From Candidatus Thorarchaeota archaeon (GTDB lineage Archaea; Asgardarchaeota; Thorarchaeia; Thorarchaeales; Thorarchaeaceae), in contig JABCTV010000002.1 in the NCBI GenBank assembly GCA_018238205.1, positions 1 through 64,000 of the forward strand: 64,000 nt of DNA, read 5' to 3'. Positions 9,788 to 19,027 of this stretch are shown here, piece by piece (position 1 is the first letter of the stretch; each line of letters starts with the position of its first letter). The translations under genes were made by a program, and so were the position numbers. The notes under the pieces were generated by a model, which was not told the origin of the DNA, did not search any database, and saw only the letters and a list, made by a program, of their open reading frames with translations.

Positions 9788-10645
9788 CTAATCCGTTTGA
9801 ACATCAAATGCAAGTTTAAGCAGATTTCGATCTTCAATCATACCAATTAGATTGCCAGCTGCAGATAGAACTGGAGCTTGGTCAATATCTTCCTTTCGAA
9901 TAATTTTTACACATTCCGAGATTGTTGTAAGTTCACTCAAATTGATTATATTCTTCGTCATTGCTTCTGAAACTGGAATATTTGGTAGTTTGAGAAGCTT
10001 TTTCGTAACAACAAGGAAGTCCTTTGATGTCCAACCCCATTCAACTGTACTATCTTGACCACTGAAAGTTGTTGATATATTATCTTCAACAGTTACCTCG
10101 GAAAGACGAATATAATCACTGACCGTAATCATTCCTGACACTCCTCCACCTTCGTTGATTAGAACAAGCGCATTCTTACCAGCCATGTCCATTACTATAT
10201 AGGTCAGAGGTAGCGGCGTCTGTTCCCAAACCGCTGTTATCTCTCTAGTGACGAAATCGATAATCTCTTTTGAACCAACTTTTTTATTATTCTCCAATGT
10301 AGCCCCTAAAATGTCTGGAATTGAAATCAGACCGACAAGATTACCTTTCGAAACAACAGGGAGCCTTCTGTAATTCTTCTCGAGCATGAGTTTAGTAGCT
10401 GTCTTGAGGTCAGTTCTAGGAGTAACAGTATCAGGGTCTCTATTCATCAGCATTGCAAGCTGGTTTTCATCTGCTTTTCTAAGAAGATCTGTCCTAGTTA
10501 CAATACCAACCAAGGTCTTTGAACCTTTTTTCACAACTGGAACTCCATTGACTTGTTTTTCTGCCATTATTTGAAGAACATCTTCTCTGGTTCCAGGCAC
10601 TGAAACGTAAATCACGTCCGATTGCATACAGTCTTTGACCATCAT
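9788..10645 (-). CDS. Four-CBS-domain regulatory protein
   Basis: 285 residues made of two Bateman pairs, with CBS motifs near residues 5-60, 68-125, 130-195 and 215-280. Typical strings are VNGVPVVKKG, LVGIVTRTDLL and YRRLPVVSKGNLVGLISIPD. No attached catalytic or transport domain is present. Such stand-alone proteins usually sense adenine nucleotides or SAM and regulate a partner, but the ligand and partner cannot be read from sequence. It converges with the PolD gene with only three bases between stops. Confidence 0.85.
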   Translation of the reverse strand: MMVKDCMQSDVIYVSVPGTREDVLQIMAEKQVNGVPVVKKGSKTLVGIVTRTDLLRKADENQLAMLMNRDPDTVTPRTDLKTATKLMLEKNYRRLPVVSKGNLVGLISIPDILGATLENNKKVGSKEIIDFVTREITAVWEQTPLPLTYIVMDMAGKNALVLINEGGGVSGMITVSDYIRLSEVTVEDNISTTFSGQDSTVEWGWTSKDFLVVTKKLLKLPNIPVSEAMTKNIINLSELTTISECVKIIRKEDIDQAPVLSAAGNLIGMIEDRNLLKLAFDVQTD

Positions 10646-10859
10646 TGTCAGAATTACTCCGGTTCGATAATAACTCGAAAGTATTTACAGTTCACTCACG
10701 CAGAGTTACAGTCTATTCAGTGAAACTGCATCTACAGACTTGACTCTTTACATACCTTTTATGTTTAGCGTTCATTCTAAATTGGATAAATTTTGAACTT
10801 CTCTCCTTTATCCCTATAGGAATGAAAATGGAGTCTTTCATATGAACTGATGATTTTAT

Positions 10860-11435
10860 TCACCATGGGTTTTTCTTGAGCCCAAGAAGATACACTAGTG
10901 CATTACTAATCCAATGGATACCAAGCGTCATTAGAACTAGAATAACAATGAAGATAGGCCCTGGTTGAATTAATGGATAGGCAAAAATCAATGCCATGAT
11001 TATGAACCCAAGCTGGTCCATAAAGGGCGAGGGATCCCCACTCTTGACATCGATTCGCCTTTTTATGAATGATCCAACAATATCGCCAGTGAGAGCTCCG
11101 ACAGACAACAGGACTGCAACTGGAACTTGCGCATAAAGAACTAATTCCATTGCGGGTGTTACAGTGACGAACTGTGCTAATATAGGGTGCAAATAAGGAG
11201 CTGCAAACATCTGCCCAATTCCAACTAAGATTCCAAAGATAACACCGACAATGAAACCTCGAATCGTTTTTCCATCACCCAGTATTCTACGACCATCACT
11301 ATAAAATCGTCCTCCATCAATTGCACTTCCCCCACCACCTAGGACGGGTGTTGAATTTGCAATCCACGCCGGAAGTCCAAACCATATTGCCAATTCTAGA
11401 AGGGCAAGTTCTTCATACATGTGATGCGGCTCCAT
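10860..11435 (-). CDS. carS: CDP-archaeol synthase
   Basis: Integral membrane CTP transferase that activates the archaeal lipid core (digeranylgeranylglyceryl phosphate) to CDP-archaeol before head-group attachment. About five hydrophobic segments are visible. The family signature is clear: NSTPVLGGGGSAIDGG, then DGRRILGDGKTIRGFIVG, then GDIVGSFIKRR with the polar catalytic loop. Length of 191 aa is normal, and M6 (MYEELALLE) may be the true start. Probably co-transcribed behind radB, whose stop is 23 bases upstream of M1. Confidence 0.88.
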   Translation of the reverse strand: MEPHHMYEELALLELAIWFGLPAWIANSTPVLGGGGSAIDGGRFYSDGRRILGDGKTIRGFIVGVIFGILVGIGQMFAAPYLHPILAQFVTVTPAMELVLYAQVPVAVLLSVGALTGDIVGSFIKRRIDVKSGDPSPFMDQLGFIIMALIFAYPLIQPGPIFIVILVLMTLGIHWISNALVYLLGLKKNPW

Positions 11436-11458
11436 GTCTGCGATTTACCAAGTCAATT

Positions 11459-12148
11459 TCACTCTTTCTCATTGGTACGTTCAACTGAGAAGCCAGATTC
11501 TGTAAGGAAAAGTCGACCCTCCGACACATCACCTTCAGGTACAAGTCTTCTCAATAATCGTTCTCCTGAGGATTTTCCTACTTTCATCTTAATCACATAA
11601 TCTGACCAATAATCCAAGATATTACCAGCAACTGGCTCGAAGTCATCTAATCCCTTTAGTCTGGATGTGACCTGATTTAGTATAATTACAGCAATATCGT
11701 TATGTCTAGCTAATCCCTTTAAAACACCAGCCTGTCGATTGAGTTCACGATGATTAGCATAGTTTGTTTTCTTGTCCTCAAGCGCCAATCTGTAATGCTT
11801 TGTAAGAGTATCAATAACAACTAATCGTGTATTCTTTCGGATGTACAAATTCAAGTCATCAATTAGTACACCCTGCTCACTAAATCCCTTTGGCACGAAA
11901 ATCTTGACCAGAGTTTCAAGGTCACTGAATGGTTTTCCAGTCATCTGTTCGAGACGTTCAACAGGGGACGTTGTTTCTGAATTGATGTAGATGGTCCCTA
12001 GTCCTTGTCTATACATTACCCTTACAAATTGTAATCCAAAAGTAGTCTTTCCTGCTGCTGCTTCACCATAAACATGAGTGAAGATTCCAGTATTCAGACC
12101 ACCATTCATTATTCGGTCCAGAAGGGAAACGCCTGACGGAAGAATCAA
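11459..12148 (-). CDS. radB: DNA repair and recombination protein RadB
   Basis: RecA-superfamily paralogue of RadA. The 229-residue protein is essentially one ATPase core: Walker A GEAAAGKTTF near residues 29-38, Walker B RLVVIDTLTK, and AVIILNQV near 150-160. It lacks the N-terminal HhH domain of RadA, which separates RadB from RadA. Known RadB proteins modulate homologous recombination rather than catalyse strand exchange efficiently. Divergent from the RuvC-fold gene at 12213, which may share its promoter region. Confidence 0.88.
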   Translation of the reverse strand: MILPSGVSLLDRIMNGGLNTGIFTHVYGEAAAGKTTFGLQFVRVMYRQGLGTIYINSETTSPVERLEQMTGKPFSDLETLVKIFVPKGFSEQGVLIDDLNLYIRKNTRLVVIDTLTKHYRLALEDKKTNYANHRELNRQAGVLKGLARHNDIAVIILNQVTSRLKGLDDFEPVAGNILDYWSDYVIKMKVGKSSGERLLRRLVPEGDVSEGRLFLTESGFSVERTNEKE

Positions 12149-12212
12149 AAATGCCTCACTATTTCTTTATCATAACCTCTCAGTGATAAGCATATCTAGA
12201 AGGACTCGAAAA

Positions 12213-12983
12213 ATGCCAAGATGGGAAGCTGCAATTGCCACCGAGAACCCGAAAATACTCTATCGTGTTGTACAGCTTCTAAAGAAACTCGAAATAAAAT
12301 TCGTCATTTGCTCTCCAACAGATCACCGATGTGACCACGCTCATATTGTAATAACCGGTCCAGATGACAATTTTGAACAACATGAGAGGAAAATTGAGGT
12401 AACTGAGAATTTCGATATTGATTTTGTTAGAATAGAGATGATGTCCAAACTACACGATTTACATTCACCATCTAGGGCGGTAATTGGAATAGATCCAGGG
12501 ATGACTTTTGGAGTAGCCTTGGTCATTGACGGGATTCCTGTTTATAGTAACTCTCTTTCATCACCTGATTCTGTAATGACTTTAACCCAACAACTAGTAA
12601 ACCACACAAAGACTCTATTTTTCGAATGTCAGACAGTTGTTCGTATTGGAACCGGTTCCAATCTTTATGCCACTTTGTTATTGAGGTCTTCTAAGAATAT
12701 TAGAACGAAACTTCCAATCGAGTTAGTAAATGAGCACAATACTACAATTACTGGTGGTGCCAGGTCAGATGAGTCTTCAGCGATATTGATTGCAGGAAGA
12801 AGTGGCAGGCCTGTAGAAGATTCCGATATGAACCTTGAGCCCAAAGAAGGATATGTTCGTTCACTGAAACAGTTTGTGACTAAATTAACGAGAGGAAAGA
12901 AATCTATCACATCGAAAGAAGCACGTGCAATACTAATTGGAGATTCCACACTTGAGGATTTGATTGCACAGTCTAGGTCATGA
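12213..12983 (+). CDS. RuvC/RNase H-fold protein, putative nuclease
   Basis: 256 residues from ATG 12213 (MPRWEAAIATE). An upstream in-frame extension overlaps radB and is rejected. An N-terminal alpha/beta segment (about 1-80) leads to a RNase H-like core. It opens with VIGIDPGMTFGVALV (first catalytic Asp), continues through a central VNEHNTT (second acidic residue) and ends with SDESSAILIAGRSG, which mimics the terminal Asp helix of RuvC. The set suggests an endonuclease or resolvase-like fold. It sits beside radB and an XPD-like helicase, so a repair role is a reasonable inference. The stop overlaps the convergent helicase gene by 11 bases. Confidence 0.65.
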   Translation: MPRWEAAIATENPKILYRVVQLLKKLEIKFVICSPTDHRCDHAHIVITGPDDNFEQHERKIEVTENFDIDFVRIEMMSKLHDLHSPSRAVIGIDPGMTFGVALVIDGIPVYSNSLSSPDSVMTLTQQLVNHTKTLFFECQTVVRIGTGSNLYATLLLRSSKNIRTKLPIELVNEHNTTITGGARSDESSAILIAGRSGRPVEDSDMNLEPKEGYVRSLKQFVTKLTRGKKSITSKEARAILIGDSTLEDLIAQSRS

Positions 12984-14952
12984 AGAAACTTTCAACTTGA
13001 TGTGCCACATCTTCCGGATTATCAGAAACTATTTGCATCACTTCCTTTAGCCATGAAGGAATGAATCGTGATAGGTATTTAGTTGCAAATCTCTGATCGA
13101 GCATCACAATTGCCCCTCTATCGTCCAACCTTCGTACAGGTCTTCCTGCAGATTGAATTGCTCGTGTCATGGCTGGTAGTACGTATGCATAATCTCTACC
13201 TTTTTGATTGAAGGCTGAGTCATAGTACTTAATGAGTGCCTCCATTCTGGGAGTAGGCCTGGCATAGGGAACTCCAACGACAACAACGCTCTCCATTGTG
13301 GAGCCAGGAAAATCACCACCCTCAGAATTGCGACCTCCCTGCACACCTAACAGTACTGCTCCTCCTTTCTCACCTTGCCTCTTATAATCCTCAATCATCT
13401 TGTCATTGTCTGTGCCTTTCATTCCTGGATGTTCAAGGAATAATTTCCTCTTTAATCGTTTCTCAAGACCTGCTTCCACAAGAGACCTAGCAATCGAGTA
13501 GCTTGAAGCAAAGATTCCAGTATTCCCTGGTGTTGCATTAACTACAGCAAGACAATGTTCAACCATTCTCTCAAAAGTAGAGCCATTTCTATTTTGGAAA
13601 GATGTATCCAACCCACTTACAATTAATCCAAGTCTATTTCTAATTGCAAATGGACTCTGGAATGTGACTTTAGTAGATTCAGAACCAAATCCCAGCATCT
13701 CAGCATAGGCTTCAAGTGGTGAGATTGTCCCGGATATCGCTACAGAGCTATGGACCATATTCAGAACGGGGGTCGTCACAGATGTTGGGTCTAATGCAAC
13801 TAAGTCAAGAGATACTCTCTTTGTACCTCCTCTGGTAATTGATGATGATATGATGAAGGAATAATCTTCTCTATCGACACATCTTAGCCAAGATAACAAG
13901 AACTCTGCCACTCTATGAATAGCAGATCGTGGAAACTTTCCTGCTTTGAGTAGTCCTTTCTTAATCTTCGCTCCATGATCTTGCATATGAATTAGAATCC
14001 GCTCACTTGAATCAAGACCAGCTGATTTGACTGACATATCCACTATATTCCGAGGATCCACTATTTTCTCATCATTTTCCTTCAAATCAGAGGATAACTC
14101 TAACAGATTTCTTGTGAGCGCGCGACTGAACTCATGCGATGTACCATCCTTGTATGGACCATCTTTTGCTTCTCTGGTAGCCTGCCTGACAATTCTGAGT
14201 GTTAACGAATCACTTGCTGAGTCTAAGGCAGTCGCTGGAACATTGTGTGCCTCATCCTGAACAAGTACAATCTTCGATAGGGGTGTTCCAAGATCTGGCA
14301 CAAAAACCTCGAGAATCCATGGGTCGAAAACATACAGGTAGGAGAGCGCTACCACATCCACCACTTTTGCCAAACGTTTCGCCATCTCATAGGGACACAT
14401 AGATTTACTTTCTGCAATCTTCACAATTTCTGGCGCTGTTAAAACTCTCTTAGGGACATCTTCTAAAAGATCCTCAGGGTCTCCAGCTTTCTTTAGCTTT
14501 TCATAGTACGAGCACCTACCAGTGGCCTTCAATTGTCCACAAACTTCACTTATCGGTGCTACAAAGTCTGAATTCTCAATGACAAATGGATTCAGGCACA
14601 TATGCCTTCTTCCACGGAATGAAACCCCTGAAACATCCTGACGCTTAGATATTTCAACCAACTCTTCAACCACACGATCAAGTTGTCTATGTGTTCTTGC
14701 ACAGTAGAGTATTTTCCCATTATTCTCTTTGACCCAAGGCAGAATTCCGCTCAAGGTCACACACGTCTTTCCAAATCCATTGGGTGCTTCAGAGCAGATA
14801 TTCACACCAGTTCTAACAGCCTCTTCTATTGCAAGCATCATCTCACTCTGACCTTTACGTGGCTCAGGATATGGAAAGAACTCTTTATAGCTGTTAGAAT
14901 CAATAGTCATGGGAATTCCAATGATGAATCCTTCTATGACCTTGATAACCAT
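12973..14952 (-). CDS. XPD/Rad3-family iron-sulfur helicase
   Basis: A 659-residue SF2 helicase. Walker A is APNGFGKT at residues 56-63 and motif II is QDEAHN. Four cysteines at about 119, 138, 147 and 186 have the spacing of the XPD 4Fe-4S domain. The C-terminal helicase motifs include GVQGGRNSEGGDFPG and QSAGRPVRR. Archaeal XPD unwinds DNA 5'-3' and is linked to repair. Whether this is the orthologue of XPD or a DinG/RAD3 cousin cannot be settled here. Start could be M1 or the internal M15 (MTIDSNSYKEFFPYPEPR), the latter fitting usual family N-termini better. Confidence 0.85.
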   Translation of the reverse strand: MVIKVIEGFIIGIPMTIDSNSYKEFFPYPEPRKGQSEMMLAIEEAVRTGVNICSEAPNGFGKTCVTLSGILPWVKENNGKILYCARTHRQLDRVVEELVEISKRQDVSGVSFRGRRHMCLNPFVIENSDFVAPISEVCGQLKATGRCSYYEKLKKAGDPEDLLEDVPKRVLTAPEIVKIAESKSMCPYEMAKRLAKVVDVVALSYLYVFDPWILEVFVPDLGTPLSKIVLVQDEAHNVPATALDSASDSLTLRIVRQATREAKDGPYKDGTSHEFSRALTRNLLELSSDLKENDEKIVDPRNIVDMSVKSAGLDSSERILIHMQDHGAKIKKGLLKAGKFPRSAIHRVAEFLLSWLRCVDREDYSFIISSSITRGGTKRVSLDLVALDPTSVTTPVLNMVHSSVAISGTISPLEAYAEMLGFGSESTKVTFQSPFAIRNRLGLIVSGLDTSFQNRNGSTFERMVEHCLAVVNATPGNTGIFASSYSIARSLVEAGLEKRLKRKLFLEHPGMKGTDNDKMIEDYKRQGEKGGAVLLGVQGGRNSEGGDFPGSTMESVVVVGVPYARPTPRMEALIKYYDSAFNQKGRDYAYVLPAMTRAIQSAGRPVRRLDDRGAIVMLDQRFATKYLSRFIPSWLKEVMQIVSDNPEDVAHQVESFFMT

Positions 14953-15035
14953 GTTGTTTTCTGGCGCGAAATAAACTGTTCATGAATTGTCGGTACTGAT
15001 TTATTCTAGTACATAGTCATCTTGTCTGTGGTTTT

Positions 15036-15380
15036 ATGACAAATGATGACATCTCTGAATTAACATCGGAAACATCCATTGGAACAGTCAGAATTCGTAT
15101 TCTGAACCTTGAGAATGGTCTATTACTGTTATTCTCAGATAAGGAACAATACCGTCTAGGCATTTCTGCGGTTGCAATTCCCCCAGGTCAAGGTCGTTCA
15201 GAACCCACATCAACTGCATCCTTCACCATGGGTTTGGATATCACACTTGTTCGAACAATGGCAGAACGAGTTTCATCTTGGACCAATAACACATGCATGG
15301 TGGTTTCAGGAGTTACACAGCTAAATCGGACAGTCATGATGGAACTTCTAACAGCTCTTAGAGATTACCTTGTGTCGTGA
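15036..15380 (+). CDS. Possible proteasome assembly chaperone (PAC3/PAC4-like)
   Basis: A 114-residue protein without signal, membrane segment or cysteine-rich motif. Two beta-strand stretches (VRIRILNLENGLLLLFSD and YRLGISAVAIPPGQ) are followed by a TASFTMGLD turn, an amphipathic helix, the strand CMVVSGV and a long C-terminal helix. This order and the 'TxxLLGxD...LAxxLA...V.VS..L..R...E.L' pattern resemble eukaryotic PSMG3/PSMG4, dimeric chaperones for proteasome alpha rings. Sequence identity is low, so this is a structural hypothesis. The gene's 3' end overlaps the convergent zinc-ribbon gene by 23 bases. Confidence 0.4.
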   Translation: MTNDDISELTSETSIGTVRIRILNLENGLLLLFSDKEQYRLGISAVAIPPGQGRSEPTSTASFTMGLDITLVRTMAERVSSWTNNTCMVVSGVTQLNRTVMMELLTALRDYLVS

Positions 15381-15573
15381 TGAATTCGATTACTTCTCTT
15401 ATCCATCTACCAGTATCTTCAATATCACTGATTTTGTCTAGATAATCCTCCCATGAAAGACCAGCTGCAATTTGCCATTTTTCATGCATCTCTTTCAGAT
15501 TGTTGGATGCGGTTTGGTGATAGGGACAGAACTCATCTTGCTTATCTCGACCACAAATTGGGCAGTGACTCAT
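15358..15573 (-). CDS. Small zinc-ribbon protein coupled to topA
   Basis: 71 residues with an N-terminal CPICGRDKQDEFCPYH (two Cys pairs plus His) that should bind one zinc, followed by a helical region. Its ATG overlaps the stop of topA in a four-base ATGA, so it is translated with the topoisomerase. Similar short zinc proteins accompany archaeal informational genes, but I cannot name the family. The tail has no motif I recognise. Confidence 0.7.
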   Translation of the reverse strand: MSHCPICGRDKQDEFCPYHQTASNNLKEMHEKWQIAAGLSWEDYLDKISDIEDTGRWIREVIEFITTQGNL

Positions 15574-17684
15574 GACTCATTAACCCCCTCATTTTTCCTC
15601 GATTGCTTAGCTCTTCTCTTATCAAGTGCTTTGAGGTCTTCCTGTCTTCCGGAACATTCAGTCCAATTAATGCAGGTTTCCCATGTTCGTCTACCTGAAA
15701 CTACCTTTATCATTCGATGGTCACAGTGAGGACACATTGTTTCAAGTGGCGTTAATCTTCCCTTTTGAGGAAGGGGAAATGTCTGATCACATACCCCATC
15801 TTTATAGTTAGAACAACCGACAAACCGTTTTCCAGTCTTTGGAGATTGCACAACTCTAAGAACTCCATCGCCACATTTTGGACACGGTCCGAGTTCCTCA
15901 GTATCCTTCCAATATCTCTGGAGTCCTTTGACGAGGTCTTCTCCTATTTGGTCCTCTTTAGCCTTGAATTCCTTCAGAATTGAAAGCAAACTGCCTTTGG
16001 TCTTGATGAGCACACTATCTCGATCTGTATTTCCCTGTTGGATGTCTTCCATTTCTTTCTCCAATTGTCTCGTCATCTCTGGAGATAGCATGGCGGACAT
16101 GTATTGGTCTAATGTTTCGTAAAGCGCATATCCGAGAGTTGATAGTTCAAAACTATCTCCTACAGTATATCCTCTTGATCTTACAGAATCAACAATTCTT
16201 GACCTAGTCGATTTGGTTCCAAGATTCTCCCGTTCAAGTAATTTTAGAAGACTCGCAGGATTGAATCGAGCTGGTGGAAGAGTGTGTTTCTCTTCTGAAC
16301 CCACAGTTGTAAGTGGAATCGAATCACCTTCCTCAATGTCTGGAAGTGCCTTCTCCTTTGTTTTGAAGTATGGCCCATAATACTCTGTCCAACCTTGTTT
16401 CAGAATCTGAAGCCCTCTTGTGTAGAGTCGATGGTTTTCACAAACAATATCCGCCCTTAGATGATCTTTAACCAAAGGCTCTCCAAAAACGGAGAAGAAT
16501 CTCCTCACAATTAAATCATACAGTTTTTTCTCACTTGGAGTAAGTCGCTTTGTTGGTTTTTCACCTGTTGGATGTATTGCAGGATGTGCAGGGTCTGTTT
16601 TCTTACCTTGAATAGGATTGAGAGGTTCTTTCAGTATTGTTTTCGCTATTGATGTATAATCCTTCATGGCACTTAGTCCTGTGAGGATTCCTTTGATATC
16701 CAGGGTATCAGGCAGTTGTTCACTACTTGTTCTAGGGTATGAGATCGCTGAATTGAGATAGAGTGACTGTGCAAGAGTTAAGGTACGACTCGGTTTAAAT
16801 CCCAGATGTCTGTAGGCTTCAGATTGAAGAGAACTGAGATTGAAGGATGGATGAGGTTGTTGAGTGACAGTACGTCTGTTTATCTTGTCAACAATAGCAG
16901 TTTGTCCAGAAAGATTCTCTACTATTGCTTTTGCATCTGATACTGTAGAAATTCGTTTCTTGAAGTATTCAAGTTCCAATTCTTCATTATTATGATGTGC
17001 AACTACCTGAATCATCCAGTATGGCAATGGCACAAAGAGATTGATTTCTTTCTCACGCTGAGCAACATACGAAAGAGCGGGACCTTGAACTCGTCCAGTA
17101 GAAACTATCTTGAACCAACCTGCCGCTTTCTTTATTGAAAGAGTGAGAGCTCTTGTCATATTGATTCCATACAACCAGTCAACTTCGTGACGAACTTGTC
17201 CTGATTCTATCAGTGGGAAATCAAGATTAATCATATTTTCAAAGGCATGTTCCAGCTCATTTTCAGTCAAAGCAGAAAACTGCATCCTTGTGGCTTGACT
17301 GGGATCGGTTTTGCAAGCGTACAATAAAGTAAGGTACCCAATCAAACTACCCTCGATATCATAATCAGTAGCAACCACAAACCTATCGACATCCTTTGAA
17401 AGTTTTTTAATCAAGGAGATGATGGGTTTGATTTTAGTTGCTTTCTTGTCAACCTCATATTTTGGAACCCATTCATTTTCAAGACGAGGATATGTCCATC
17501 CTTTCTCAGTCTGTTTGAGTTCAAAGAGATGCCCTAATGCATAGACTACCACAAGTTCATCATTACCTCTTGTACATTCAAAGTAGCTTGTCTTTCCTTT
17601 CTTGATTTCTTTTGGAGAGTTGGAGTCATCAAGCGCTTTGGCAATTTTCTTTGCAGCAGTTGGTTTTTCAGTGACAAGCATCAA
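15570..17684 (-). CDS. topA: DNA topoisomerase IA
   Basis: 704 residues. The N-terminal Toprim domain begins at once (MLVTEKPTAAKKIAKAL) and contains FVVATDYDIEGSLIG, giving the metal-binding Glu and DxD. The active-site tyrosine lies in SYPRTSSEQLP near residue 313. The C-terminus holds two zinc ribbons (CPKC...CSNY..C and CPHC...CINWTEC). The layout is that of archaeal TopA/Topo III, which relaxes negative supercoils by single-strand passage. It heads an operon with the 71-residue zinc protein. Normal length. Confidence 0.93.
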   Translation of the reverse strand: MMLVTEKPTAAKKIAKALDDSNSPKEIKKGKTSYFECTRGNDELVVVYALGHLFELKQTEKGWTYPRLENEWVPKYEVDKKATKIKPIISLIKKLSKDVDRFVVATDYDIEGSLIGYLTLLYACKTDPSQATRMQFSALTENELEHAFENMINLDFPLIESGQVRHEVDWLYGINMTRALTLSIKKAAGWFKIVSTGRVQGPALSYVAQREKEINLFVPLPYWMIQVVAHHNNEELELEYFKKRISTVSDAKAIVENLSGQTAIVDKINRRTVTQQPHPSFNLSSLQSEAYRHLGFKPSRTLTLAQSLYLNSAISYPRTSSEQLPDTLDIKGILTGLSAMKDYTSIAKTILKEPLNPIQGKKTDPAHPAIHPTGEKPTKRLTPSEKKLYDLIVRRFFSVFGEPLVKDHLRADIVCENHRLYTRGLQILKQGWTEYYGPYFKTKEKALPDIEEGDSIPLTTVGSEEKHTLPPARFNPASLLKLLERENLGTKSTRSRIVDSVRSRGYTVGDSFELSTLGYALYETLDQYMSAMLSPEMTRQLEKEMEDIQQGNTDRDSVLIKTKGSLLSILKEFKAKEDQIGEDLVKGLQRYWKDTEELGPCPKCGDGVLRVVQSPKTGKRFVGCSNYKDGVCDQTFPLPQKGRLTPLETMCPHCDHRMIKVVSGRRTWETCINWTECSGRQEDLKALDKRRAKQSRKNEGVNES

Positions 17685-17855
17685 TCGGGGCAGATTAATT
17701 CACCTTTTTTACAGTTTGATACTCTCTTCTGAGATTCACTCTTAAAATACGCGTTGCGAATTATCCCTTCTGAGTAATCATTGCTATAGTACAACCATGA
17801 ATTTCTCGATACTCTTAAAAGCAGACTCAATTTCGAAACCGCTCGAGGTAACACT

Positions 17856-18278
17856 ATGCAACCCTGGTGGCCGAGGTTTATTGTAAAACCCAGAGTTCGA
17901 CTTACGAGGCCGAGGTTTGGTATGCCAACCCGCCCTCCAGACACAGTTCTCTTTGGACTTATCTTCATAGCAGTTATATTTGTCCTCGGTGGCAACATCT
18001 ATACCCTAGTAAGAACTCCGCCTGCCATTGCAGGAGGAGCAGGTGGAACTCCTATCCTCATCTCCCCAGGTATAGATTCCCAACTTGGTATGGAAGGAGT
18101 TGTTGCTTCTGTTAACATCTTGGTAGGTACACTGGGTCTTGGTCTAATATACTATGGATCTAAGTATGTCTTTCAACCTGGATATGCAACCAGATTGATA
18201 ATCCTTGGAGTGATTCTTACAGGTGTAGCATTTCTAATCTTCAGCTATCTCTGGGGAATCAAAACAGGAATGATTTAG
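17856..18278 (+). CDS. OSTC/DC2-like oligosaccharyltransferase subunit
   Basis: A 140-residue membrane protein with three hydrophobic helices (about 32-53, 82-103 and 112-135) and a basic, proline-rich N-terminus. Eukaryotic OSTC/DC2 (about 149 aa) has the same plan, and conserved positions line up: GGNIYTLVRTPP against GGIIYDVIVEPP, then GMEGVVAS...GTLGLGLIYY against IMEGLASS...GGLGFIILD, then a final hydrophobic helix. OSTC/OST3-type subunits connect the STT3 catalytic subunit to the translocon in eukaryotes. The archaeal STT3 (aglB) is 3.4 kb downstream. Function is inferred from the family. Start is the ATG at 17856. Confidence 0.7.
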   Translation: MQPWWPRFIVKPRVRLTRPRFGMPTRPPDTVLFGLIFIAVIFVLGGNIYTLVRTPPAIAGGAGGTPILISPGIDSQLGMEGVVASVNILVGTLGLGLIYYGSKYVFQPGYATRLIILGVILTGVAFLIFSYLWGIKTGMI

Positions 18279-18280
18279 AA

Positions 18281-19021
18281 TTATTCTTCATCATCGTTTC
18301 CAAGTACACTTTGCAAAATAGTGTAGGGTATGTCTACAGTTTCTAAGAGAGTAGTAATGAGTTCATGTGCAATCTCTAGCTTGAGTACTTTCATTTGAGG
18401 TGCGGCAAAGTGTGTTTCATGTTTTGGCTTGGACCACTTTCCCACCACTTTTCCAAAATCCATCCCAGCAAGGATGATTCTCTTTGGTGAGTAATTAGTC
18501 ACTACATAACAGGCTCTATCACCATCTGTAAAACCTCCCCAAAGAAATGCTCTCTCCGTTGGCTCTACTTGGGTACTTCCAAGAACCAATCCAAGGTTTG
18601 GTACCACATCTCTAATCTTGTCCATGTTATCGCCATGACCATGAATAATTGTCAAGGCTCCATTCTGTGTGGCTTGTTTGATATGGTAGTAATCCCCATC
18701 TAAATCTGTAACAATGATGTTGCATGCACAATTTTGCTCTAGTAGTAGTGATACTGCACCATCTGCAGCAACAAATACCATGTCTTGATAGTCATCTCTC
18801 TCTTTCAGTGCCTGTACATGTTGTTCAAGTGATGGGCCTGCTCCACATACTACAACGGTTCTGTTTCTTATCCTCTGTTCCAAGAGTTGCAATAATGGGT
18901 CTGGATTGATATCTTTCAATAATTCTGTAAGCAACTGGGTAGCGCGTATATCCATTGTAGAATCCAGACTTAATCGATTTACGATATCTTGGTAAATTGG
19001 TTGCCAATCTATCCATTCCAT
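18281..19021 (-). CDS. mptE: 6-hydroxymethyl-7,8-dihydropterin pyrophosphokinase, MptE type
   Basis: 246 residues of the DUF115/MptE family, which transfers pyrophosphate from ATP to hydroxymethyl-dihydropterin in archaeal pterin/folate synthesis. The family motif VVVCGAGPSLEQHV (about 52-66) is followed by VFVAADGAVSLLLEQ, IVTDLDGD and IHGHGDN, all typical. It lies six bases downstream of folP on the same strand, so two consecutive pathway steps are joined in one operon. Converges on the OSTC-like gene with a two-base gap. Confidence 0.87.
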   Translation of the reverse strand: MEWIDWQPIYQDIVNRLSLDSTMDIRATQLLTELLKDINPDPLLQLLEQRIRNRTVVVCGAGPSLEQHVQALKERDDYQDMVFVAADGAVSLLLEQNCACNIIVTDLDGDYYHIKQATQNGALTIIHGHGDNMDKIRDVVPNLGLVLGSTQVEPTERAFLWGGFTDGDRACYVVTNYSPKRIILAGMDFGKVVGKWSKPKHETHFAAPQMKVLKLEIAHELITTLLETVDIPYTILQSVLGNDDEE

Positions 19022-19027
19022 CTTGTA

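Noticed and set aside
17681..17998. Reading frame opposite the OSTC-like start
   Set aside because: It overlaps the OSTC-like gene and abuts topA; composition and lack of motifs mark it as a shadow.
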